A stretch of DNA of 5,339 nt, taken from assembly GCA_022712235.1 (NCBI GenBank), contig JALAGW010000115.1, positions 1-5,339 of the forward strand, read 5' to 3'. This stretch comes from Brevundimonas sp. (GTDB lineage Bacteria; Pseudomonadota; Alphaproteobacteria; Caulobacterales; Caulobacteraceae). Numbering within the stretch: the first letter of the stretch is position 1; every line of letters begins with the position of its first letter. Below are positions 1-5,339 of the stretch, in pieces. The position numbers were made by a program, and so were the translations under genes. The notes below the pieces were generated by a model, which ran no database searches, was not told where the DNA came from, and saw nothing but the letters and a program-made list of their open reading frames with translations.

Positions 1-52
1 ACAGAAGGGCGCCGGCGTCGGCGGGCAGGATGTCGGCGGGAGACAGGCGCAT
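1..52 (-). CDS. N-terminal fragment, possible FAH-fold (fumarylacetoacetate hydrolase family) enzyme; runs off left edge
   Basis: The last minus-strand gene of the operon starts at ATG 52-50 and leaves the window after 17 codons, reading MRLSPADILPADAGALL. It lies 10 bp past the crotonase stop. A GAGG that overlaps that stop (TGAGG) is 8 nt before the ATG, so the start is well supported and translation is probably coupled. The 'LP-(A/E)D-x-x-x-(A)-x-L' opening resembles the N-termini of roughly 385-residue FAH-family proteins that act on 2-keto-3-deoxy sugar acids, such as the Caulobacter XylX dehydratase or diketo-deoxy acid hydrolases. This would fit the sugar-related neighbours. Seventeen residues are too few to assign a family safely; that a gene starts here is much surer than what it encodes. 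Confidence 0.5.
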   Translation of the reverse strand, partial: MRLSPADILPADAGALL

Positions 53-62
53 CTCGTGATCC

Positions 63-839
<777 letters not shown>

Positions 840-851
840 GGCGATCGTCCT

Positions 852-1988
852 TCAGGTTTCGGCGCCGCGCGGCCGATGCCGCACGAACAGCGCCTGCAGA
901 TGGTTCAGCACCGCGTCGGCGCCGTCGCCGGCCTCCAGTCCCTGACGCAGGCGCTGCGACACGGCGGTCTGGAAGGCGATGGCGCCGTCATGGCGCGGAC
1001 GTAGGCTGGCGCCCTCCAGGGTGGCGAAGGTGTCGGCGTAGAAGCCGCCCCAACGCGCGTTGACGCTGGCGTCGCGCCAGGCGCTTTGCAGCGACGGCTG
1101 GCCCTCATGGTCGGGGATGAAGCCGCTCTGGGTCTCGGCCGACATCAGCCAGCGCAGGTGGTCCAGCAACTCCGGCGTCACGGCGCAGCGCTTCGATACG
1201 CCGATGCCGGTGCCCCCCAGCATCGAGCCGACCGGTCCGTCCGCGCTGACGCGCGGCGCGTCGGCGAAGCCCAGAACCCCGCCCGGCGCATAGTTCACAT
1301 AGCCATAGACCAGCGGGCACAGGACCACGTCGTCATGCGCGCTCATGTGCTCCAGAATGCCGATCGGGTTCATCGCGGCCAGCGTCTTGGGGCTGCGCGC
1401 CGCCAGACGGGACAACAGGGTCCAGGCCTGGCGTCCGGCGTTCCGATCGACGAAGTTCTCGCCGTCAGCGACCGGCGTCGCGCCAAAGGCGGCGCAGATG
1501 GACTGGAAGCTGAGCGCGGCGTGCGGCCCGGACAGGGACATCGCCACCCCGCCCTTTTCCGAAAGGCTCGCCACAGCCTCCCACGTCGTGGGCGCCCGCT
1601 CCATGGCGTCGCGTCGCCAGGCCATGACCTGGGTCGCCGCGTCCAGCGGCAAGGCCCAGTGCCGCCCGCCATAGCGATAGGAGGACAGGCTGCGGCCCAT
1701 GACCGTCGCATTCCACCCGGCGATCTCCTCGGCGCTGAACAGGTCCTCCAGCGCGATCAGACAGTCCGCCGCCACGGCCTCGCCGACATGAGGGTGGTCC
1801 AGCACCACCAGGTCATAGAGCGCGCATTGCTCGCCGATCGGACGCTCCTCGAACCCTTCCAGCGAATGGCGGTCCCAGCTCAGGGCGAAACCGTCGCGCG
1901 CTGGCTCGATCCGCGCGGCGGCGGCCTCCAGCGCGCGATAGCCGCGCGGGTGGTCCCAGGTCAGGCCGCGATAGACGGGCGTCGTCAT
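852..1988 (-). CDS. Family-1 extracellular solute-binding-protein homologue without a signal peptide
   Basis: A 378-residue protein with the sequence character of carbohydrate ABC-transporter substrate-binding proteins (SBP family 1). A YDLVVLDHPHVGEAVAADCLIALED segment lies at about 58-82, a YGGRHWALPLDAATQVMAWRRD segment at about 106-127, a central 'PLVYGYVNYAPGG' ligand-pocket-like stretch at 225-237 and a GGTGIGVSK strand at 258-266. It begins directly with MTTPVYRGLTWDHPRGY: there is no hydrophobic signal sequence, lipobox or twin-arginine motif, so it is predicted to stay in the cytoplasm. The start is well fixed, because its ATG overlaps the CoA-transferase stop by 4 bp (ATGA) and any upstream extension would lie inside that gene. 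It is shorter than secreted relatives (commonly above 400), as expected without a leader. No permease or ATPase gene lies beside it. It may bind a pathway metabolite or partner enzyme; the function is unknown. Confidence 0.82.
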   Translation of the reverse strand: MTTPVYRGLTWDHPRGYRALEAAAARIEPARDGFALSWDRHSLEGFEERPIGEQCALYDLVVLDHPHVGEAVAADCLIALEDLFSAEEIAGWNATVMGRSLSSYRYGGRHWALPLDAATQVMAWRRDAMERAPTTWEAVASLSEKGGVAMSLSGPHAALSFQSICAAFGATPVADGENFVDRNAGRQAWTLLSRLAARSPKTLAAMNPIGILEHMSAHDDVVLCPLVYGYVNYAPGGVLGFADAPRVSADGPVGSMLGGTGIGVSKRCAVTPELLDHLRWLMSAETQSGFIPDHEGQPSLQSAWRDASVNARWGGFYADTFATLEGASLRPRHDGAIAFQTAVSQRLRQGLEAGDGADAVLNHLQALFVRHRPRGAET

Positions 1989-3172
1989 CCCGCCCGCACC
2001 ACGCCCGCCGCGATCAGGGCCTCGATCCGGGCCGGATCATGTCCCGCCTCGCCCAGGATTTCGCGCGTATGCTCGCCGACCAGGGGCGCCCCGCGCTCGA
2101 TCACGGACGGCGTTTTCGAGAACCAGATCGGGAAGCCCGGCGTCTTCACCCGGCCCTCGGTCGGGTGATCGTATTCGACGAAGGTTCCGTTGTGCTTGAT
2201 CTGCGGGTCTTCGACCACGTCGGCGTAGCCATAGACCGGGCCGCACCAGATGTCGTTCTCGCGGAACAGGGCCAGCCACTCTTCGCTGGTGCGGTTGACC
2301 AGGCGCCGGCGCACGCATGCGTAGATCTCGTCACGGTGGGTCCAGCTGTCGGTCTCGTCGTCCAGATCCGCGAAGAAGGGCTCCTCGATCAGACGGCCGA
2401 GGGTCTTCAGCGAGGCCATGGCGATGGAGATATAGCCGTCGCTGGTGGCGAACACCCCGTAGGGCGCGCGGATATAGCTGTGGGCGTGCGGCTCGGCCGA
2501 ACGGGTCTGCGGCTTGCCGCCCACGGTGAAGACCGACATCTCCTGCATCTGGATGGTGGTGATGGCGTCCAGCATGTTGATCTGGACCAGTTGCCCCTCG
2601 CCCGTCCGCTCGCGGTGGAACAGGGCCGCCAGGGCGCCCTCGAAGGCGGTGTAGGCGGTGATGGCGTCGACCAGATACTGGCCCGCCGGCGACGGAGGCT
2701 GATCGGCCGACCCCGAGGACTTCATGGCCCCCGACATGGCCTGCTGCCGCAGGTCCTGCCCCGGATAGGTCTTGTAGGGCCCGTCCTCGCCATAGCCGGA
2801 CATGGAGACATAGATCAGGCGCGGATTGATCTTCGACAGGGTCTCGTAGTCGACGCCCAGACGTGCGGCCACGCCGGGACGATAGTTCTGCAGAAAGACG
2901 TCCGCCGTCTTGACCATCTCCAGCAGCAGGGCCTTGCCCTCGGCCGCCTTCAGGTCGACGGCCAGCGACCGCTTGTTCCGGTTCAGCGACAGGAAGGAGA
3001 CGTTGATCTGATTGCCGCGCGCCCCGCCGGCCGAGACATGACGCTGCCATTCGCCCGTTGTCGGCTCGACCTTGATCACATCGGCGCCCATGTCGCCCAT
3101 GCGCTGGGCGGCGAAGGGGCCGGCCATGGCGATGGAGCAGTCCAGAACGCGGATTCCGCTGAGGATTCCCAT
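1985..3172 (-). CDS. CaiB/BaiF-family (class III) CoA-transferase
   Basis: A 395-residue protein of the formyl-CoA transferase/CaiB fold, which moves CoA from one acyl-CoA to a free carboxylic acid through an aspartyl thioester. From MGILSGIRVLDCS the family landmarks follow in order: GPFAAQRMGDMGADVIKVEP near the N-terminus, a SLNRNKRSLAVDLK segment, LQNYRPGVAARLG, NPRLIYVSMSGYGEDGPY, then LVDAITAYTAFEGALAAL. The aspartate in LVD (residue 169 from this start) sits where the catalytic Asp is expected. A PYGVFATSDGYISIA domain-linking segment and a normal C-terminal helix region complete it, so it looks intact. The chosen ATG gives the usual family start. A TTG three codons upstream (3181-3179) is only 2 nt from the AAGGG and is unlikely. 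The gene lies 22 bp after the dehydrogenase and overlaps the next gene by 4 bp. The acid substrate and CoA donor are not deducible. Confidence 0.93.
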   Translation of the reverse strand: MGILSGIRVLDCSIAMAGPFAAQRMGDMGADVIKVEPTTGEWQRHVSAGGARGNQINVSFLSLNRNKRSLAVDLKAAEGKALLLEMVKTADVFLQNYRPGVAARLGVDYETLSKINPRLIYVSMSGYGEDGPYKTYPGQDLRQQAMSGAMKSSGSADQPPSPAGQYLVDAITAYTAFEGALAALFHRERTGEGQLVQINMLDAITTIQMQEMSVFTVGGKPQTRSAEPHAHSYIRAPYGVFATSDGYISIAMASLKTLGRLIEEPFFADLDDETDSWTHRDEIYACVRRRLVNRTSEEWLALFRENDIWCGPVYGYADVVEDPQIKHNGTFVEYDHPTEGRVKTPGFPIWFSKTPSVIERGAPLVGEHTREILGEAGHDPARIEALIAAGVVRAG

Positions 3173-3183
3173 TGTCTTCAATA

Positions 3184-3188
3184 CCCTT
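3184..3188 (-). promoter_or_regulatory. Ribosome binding site of the CoA-transferase gene
   Basis: AAGGG on the minus strand lies 11 nt before the ATG at 3172, a slightly long spacing, and only 2 nt before an upstream in-frame TTG. The spacing favours the ATG as the start. It sits in the 22-bp gap after the dehydrogenase stop codon. Confidence 0.5.
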
Positions 3189-3194
3189 GAAAGA

Positions 3195-3953
3195 TCAGCT
3201 CATCACCCAGCCGCCGTTTACGTGCAGCGTCTGTCCGGTGATGAAGCCCGCCTCGTCGGCGGCGAAAAATGCGATGGCGTGGGCGATGTCGCCGACGTGG
3301 CCGCGACGCTTGACGGCCTGGCTGTCCAGCACGTGGCGGACATAGCCCTCGGGGTCAGGATGGATGGCCTCGGCATCGGTGGGAAAAGCGCCCGGCGCGA
3401 TGGCGTTGACGGTGATCCCATAGGGGCCGAACTCGCGTGCCCAGGCCCGCGTCAGACCGATCAGCGCCCCCTTCGACGCCACATAGGGCGACAGGTTGGC
3501 CCACTCGCCCGAGACGGTGATGCTGGAGATGTTGATGATGCGGCCGAAACCGCGTTCGCGCATTCCCGGCAGGGCTTCCTGCACCGCCACGATCCCGGCG
3601 TCGACATTGATGCGCTGGACCGCCTGATGCTCCTCGATCGAATAGTCCTCGAACGGCCGGGACGGATAGACGGCGGCGTTGTTGATCACGACGTCGAAGC
3701 CGCCGACCTCGGCCAGCCGCGCCTTCAGCTCTGTGCGAAAGCCCTCGAGATCGGACAGGTCGGCGGTAGACACCACCAGCCGTCCGGTCGCGACCGAGGC
3801 CGCCGCATCCTGCAGGGCCGCCACCTTGGCCGGGTCGTTGTCGACCGCCACCACCGTCGCGCCGCGCTCTATCAGTTGCAGGGTCGTCTGCAGACCCAGC
3901 CCGCCGGCCGCTCCCGTATAGAGCACGACCTTGCCGTCCATATCCCGCGCCAT
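3195..3953 (-). CDS. Short-chain dehydrogenase/reductase (classical SDR, NAD-type)
   Basis: A 252-residue classical SDR, probably a cytoplasmic NAD-dependent oxidoreductase of a hydroxyl or keto group. The Rossmann motif TGAAGGLG is at 13-20, the NNAA motif at 91-94, and the catalytic tetrad is complete: N116, S144, Y157 and K161 in YVASK. An aspartate ends the second beta strand (VVAVD, D38), the usual mark of NAD(H) rather than NADP(H) preference. The PG segment APGAFPTDAEA (186-196) and the C-terminal FITGQTLHVNGGW are typical of sugar-acid and 3-oxoacyl reductase-like SDRs. The start at ATG 3953 is one base after the stop of the upstream gene (TGAGATG) behind a run of six G, giving the normal SDR N-terminus. 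Given the neighbours, a sugar or deoxy-sugar-acid dehydrogenase (for example a 2-keto-3-deoxy-fuconate dehydrogenase-like role) is an attractive inference but not demonstrable here. Confidence 0.93.
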   Translation of the reverse strand: MARDMDGKVVLYTGAAGGLGLQTTLQLIERGATVVAVDNDPAKVAALQDAAASVATGRLVVSTADLSDLEGFRTELKARLAEVGGFDVVINNAAVYPSRPFEDYSIEEHQAVQRINVDAGIVAVQEALPGMRERGFGRIINISSITVSGEWANLSPYVASKGALIGLTRAWAREFGPYGITVNAIAPGAFPTDAEAIHPDPEGYVRHVLDSQAVKRRGHVGDIAHAIAFFAADEAGFITGQTLHVNGGWVMS

Positions 3954-3954
3954 C

Positions 3955-5133
3955 TCAGCGCCCCCCGATCGGCGGATAGACGCCGGACGGTTCGGGATAT
4001 TCATCCTGAGGCTGCGGCTGCACGCCCTCGATACGGCGCACGGCGTCGGCCACGGCGGCGGCGTCCGGCAGGATGCGGAAGACGCTGTCGTAGCAGCGCT
4101 CCTCGCCGTGCTCCAACTGGATCAGTTCGCCCCGGTCGCGGGCGAAGTCCTTGCCCAGGACGTGATTGGTCGAGGGCTCGATGCCGAGCGCGTAATGGCC
4201 CGCGTGCAGGTTCTGCCATTCATACATGGCCGGGAACTGCGACTTCAGCGTCTCCACCTCGAAGCCGAAACCCAGCGTCTCGTTGACCAGGGCGACGTTG
4301 CCCCGGCCTTCCGCATCGGCGGCCATGTCGTGCTGCCAGACCTGTTCGTGGAAGTTCAGGATCGGCGCCGGCAGGGTGCGATAGCCAGTCCCCTGCTTGC
4401 GATAGTCCTCGCCCGCATGAGAGGCCCAGACCACGTCGCGGATCGGGGCGACATAGCGCGAGCCTTCGCCCAGCACCGGATAGCCGACATTGATGTGATA
4501 ACAATACATGTGCGGCGTTCGATAGAAGCCGTGGTTGACCACCCGGTCGTGCAGGCGGATCTCGTCGGTCCCGACCCTGGCCTCGATGCGGCGGATCAGA
4601 TGCAGGTCCTCGCCAAAGACCGTGGACTGCTGCACCACCCCCTCGGCCCACAGGATGCAGTCGTCGCCTTCCCAGCGCTCGCCATAGCCGGTCAGTTTCG
4701 CCGGAATGGTCCCGACCCGGCCGTGCAGGGACGAACTGACCGACTTGCGCGGGCCGTAGAAATAATGGTCCGCCGGGTCGTCATGCATGAACAGGACGTG
4801 GTCCAGGCCGCAGGTGACCATCAGCCCCGAGAAGGAGCGGAACCAGCCCAGACCGCCCTCGCCCTCGTATTCGTGCAGGCCCGGATGACGGAAGCCCGAC
4901 GGCGAGTGCCAGCCCACGGCGCGACCGCCGTGCTCGCACTCAGCAATATCCATGGCCCGGTCGATCAAGACGGTGAAACGCAGGCCCGTTCCGGTGCGGA
5001 ACTCCAGCTGACGTACGCCGCGTTCCACGCCGTCGCCCAGGGTCATCAATCGGACTCCCGCGAACTGGGACAGGGCGCCGGTGCGTTCAGCCAGGGCGCG
5101 ACGACTCATCGTCTGGCCATATAGTCGGGTCAC
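3955..5133 (-). CDS. Aldose 1-epimerase family protein (DUF4432)
   Basis: First gene of the operon: 392 residues of the DUF4432 branch of the galactose-mutarotase-like beta-sandwich superfamily, which acts on the anomeric carbon of sugars or binds carbohydrate. Supporting segments are LIDRAMDIAEC (56-66), SFSGLMVTCGLDHV (100-113), SSSLHGRVG (133-141), YCYHINVGYPVLGEG (210-224) and HYALGIEPSTNHVLGK (313-328). H137, H213 and E319 are candidate active-site residues by analogy with aldose epimerases, where a His acid and a Glu base catalyse mutarotation. The C-terminus ends in a proline-rich tail (about 371-392). There is no signal peptide, so it is probably cytoplasmic. GTG 5133-5131 is chosen because AGGGAGG lies 6 nt upstream; the ATG at residue 9 has no such site. 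The enzyme activity of DUF4432 members is poorly defined, so the specific sugar remains open. Confidence 0.88.
   Translation of the reverse strand: MTRLYGQTMSRRALAERTGALSQFAGVRLMTLGDGVERGVRQLEFRTGTGLRFTVLIDRAMDIAECEHGGRAVGWHSPSGFRHPGLHEYEGEGGLGWFRSFSGLMVTCGLDHVLFMHDDPADHYFYGPRKSVSSSLHGRVGTIPAKLTGYGERWEGDDCILWAEGVVQQSTVFGEDLHLIRRIEARVGTDEIRLHDRVVNHGFYRTPHMYCYHINVGYPVLGEGSRYVAPIRDVVWASHAGEDYRKQGTGYRTLPAPILNFHEQVWQHDMAADAEGRGNVALVNETLGFGFEVETLKSQFPAMYEWQNLHAGHYALGIEPSTNHVLGKDFARDRGELIQLEHGEERCYDSVFRILPDAAAVADAVRRIEGVQPQPQDEYPEPSGVYPPIGGR
3961..3966 (-). promoter_or_regulatory. G-rich ribosome binding site inside the end of the epimerase-like gene
   Basis: GGGGGG on the minus strand is 7 nt upstream of the dehydrogenase ATG at 3953 and lies within the last codons of the preceding gene. 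It supports this start over an in-frame ATG at 4004, which would add 17 residues (MNIPNRPASIRRSGGAE) unlike an SDR N-terminus and a 50-bp overlap. Confidence 0.55.
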
Positions 5134-5136
5134 GGC

Positions 5137-5164
5137 TTGCCTCCCTGAACAGGCTCGTTATTAT
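5137..5164 (+). promoter_or_regulatory. Weak candidate promoter for the divergent mutarotase-like gene
   Basis: TTGCCT (5137-5142) and TATTAT (5159-5164) are separated by 16 bp on the plus strand. The -10 is close to consensus but the -35 matches only four of six bases and overlaps the minus-strand ribosome binding site. TATGAT at 5171-5176 is an alternative -10 without a recognisable -35. Direction is inferred mainly from the gene that starts at 5225. Confidence 0.3.
5140..5146 (-). promoter_or_regulatory. Strong ribosome binding site fixing the GTG start of the first operon gene
   Basis: AGGGAGG on the minus strand, six nucleotides before GTG 5133-5131. It is the best Shine-Dalgarno sequence in the window and decides for the GTG over the ATG eight codons further in. 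Confidence 0.75.
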
Positions 5165-5176
5165 CATATGTATGAT
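5163..5176. promoter_or_regulatory. Perfect palindrome ATCATA-TG-TATGAT, probable transcription-factor operator
   Basis: A 6-bp inverted repeat with a 2-bp spacer in an AT-rich island within otherwise very GC-rich DNA, between two divergent genes. It begins 1 bp after the -10 of the minus-strand promoter and covers its expected start point (around 5171). A bound dimeric regulator there should block transcription of the operon, and the site also overlaps candidate -10 boxes on the other strand. Short palindromes of this size suit GntR-, IclR- or LacI-type sugar catabolism regulators, but no regulator gene is in the window and the motif is not one I can assign to a named factor. Confidence 0.55.
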
Positions 5177-5177
5177 G

Positions 5178-5205
5178 TTTATAGGCGTCCCTTCGGGTCC
5201 GTCAA
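5178..5205 (-). promoter_or_regulatory. Sigma70-like promoter of the minus-strand operon
   Basis: On the minus strand TTGACG (5205-5200) and TATAAA (5183-5178) are separated by 16 bp. Each box matches five of six positions of the housekeeping consensus. Start of transcription is expected near 5171, leaving a short leader of about 38 nt before GTG 5133. The palindrome 5163-5176 lies at the expected start site. Confidence 0.6.
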
Positions 5206-5215
5206 CGCCTTCCGC

Positions 5216-5219
5216 GAGG
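5216..5219 (+). promoter_or_regulatory. Ribosome binding site supporting the TTG start of the mutarotase-like gene
   Basis: GAGG with five nucleotides before TTG 5225-5227. The only upstream in-frame ATG (5168-5170) lies inside the palindrome, has no Shine-Dalgarno sequence and would add 19 residues not expected in this family. Confidence 0.5.
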
Positions 5220-5224
5220 TCCCG

Positions 5225-5339
5225 TTGAGCCAGTCCACCACACGCCGCTGCTTCGCCGTCGACCTGCATGACGACGCCGACCAGATCGCCCGCTATCGCG
5301 ACTGGCACCGCGCCGGAGGCCCGCCCGCCGCCGTGACCG
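5225..5339 (+). CDS. L-rhamnose/L-fucose mutarotase family protein (DUF718), N-terminal part; runs off right edge
   Basis: The divergent gene, of which 38 codons are visible from TTG 5225. The translation contains TRRCFAVDLHDDADQIARYRDWH followed by RAGGPPAAVT, matching the family pattern 'R-x-C-F-A-L-D-L-K-D-D-P-x-L-I-x-x-Y-x-x-x-H-x-x-x-x-P-x-V'. Y24 and H28 have the same four-residue separation as the Tyr/His pair at the active site of E. coli RhaM. Members are small (about 105-115 residues) cytoplasmic enzymes that interconvert anomers of L-rhamnose or L-fucose, feeding the isomerase or dehydrogenase that follows. The rest of the gene is outside the window. It shares the intergenic region and probable operator with the minus-strand operon, which suggests co-regulation. 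The family call is good for so short a piece; the choice between fucose, rhamnose or another sugar is not possible. Confidence 0.72.
   Translation, partial: MSQSTTRRCFAVDLHDDADQIARYRDWHRAGGPPAAVT

Noticed and set aside
852..1988. Annotating the binding-like protein as part of an ABC sugar importer
   Set aside because: No permease or ATPase gene is present in the window, and there is no signal peptide or lipobox, so import from the periplasm is not supported.
3951..4004. Upstream ATG (4004) as start of the SDR
   Set aside because: It would overlap the previous gene by 50 bp and add a 17-residue tail unlike SDRs. ATG 3953 has a G-rich ribosome binding site and gives the standard N-terminus.
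5188..5198. TCCCTTCGGGT mini-hairpin as a terminator
   Set aside because: The stem is only three to four pairs with no following T-run, and it lies within the spacer of the promoter.
5168..5227. ATG at 5168 as start of the plus-strand gene
   Set aside because: It lies inside the palindrome, has no Shine-Dalgarno sequence and adds residues not typical of the family. TTG 5225 has GAGG five nucleotides upstream.
5087..5308. Minus-strand 73-codon open frame spanning the intergenic region
   Set aside because: It crosses the promoter and palindrome and runs antisense to the mutarotase-like gene and into the epimerase-like gene in another frame. It has no recognisable motif or ribosome binding site.

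Overview
The window is a compact, GC-rich piece of a bacterial chromosome. Codon third positions are strongly G/C, and long antisense open frames lie opposite every gene. The gene families, the GTG and TTG starts and the promoter form suggest an alphaproteobacterium; a Caulobacteraceae-like or sphingomonad-like source is my guess, not proven by the sequence.

Layout: about 96% of the window is one minus-strand operon read from right to left, starting at 5133. In transcription order it encodes a DUF4432 aldose-1-epimerase-like protein (5133-3955), an NAD-type short-chain dehydrogenase (3953-3195), a CaiB/BaiF-family (class III) CoA-transferase (3172-1985), a family-1 solute-binding-protein homologue without signal peptide (1988-852), a crotonase/enoyl-CoA hydratase with both catalytic glutamates (839-63), and the first 17 codons of another gene (52-1) that resembles the start of FAH-fold (fumarylacetoacetate hydrolase family) sugar-acid enzymes. 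Spacings are -4 to +22 bp, with stop/start overlap or Shine-Dalgarno sequences overlapping or adjacent to stop codons, so this is a single translationally coupled unit.

At the right edge a divergent plus-strand gene begins (TTG at 5225). Its visible 38 codons match the N-terminus of the L-rhamnose/L-fucose mutarotase family (DUF718), including the Tyr-x3-His pair. The 91-bp region between the two transcription units holds an AT-rich island with a perfect 6-2-6 palindrome (5163-5176). It lies just downstream of a good sigma70-like promoter (TTGACG-16-TATAAA) for the operon and is a likely operator controlling it and perhaps both directions.

How the genes may work together (inference): two sugar-anomer enzymes, an NAD dehydrogenase and a possible FAH-family enzyme point to oxidative, non-phosphorylative breakdown of a deoxyhexose or related sugar. 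The CaiB/crotonase pair adds CoA-thioester chemistry not found in the classical L-fucose/L-rhamnose oxidative routes. A cytosolic solute-binding-like protein sits between those two genes. This mixture is the most noteworthy aspect of the window. No RNA genes, insertion sequences, CRISPR arrays or terminators were seen, and there is no gene-free stretch over 300 bp.
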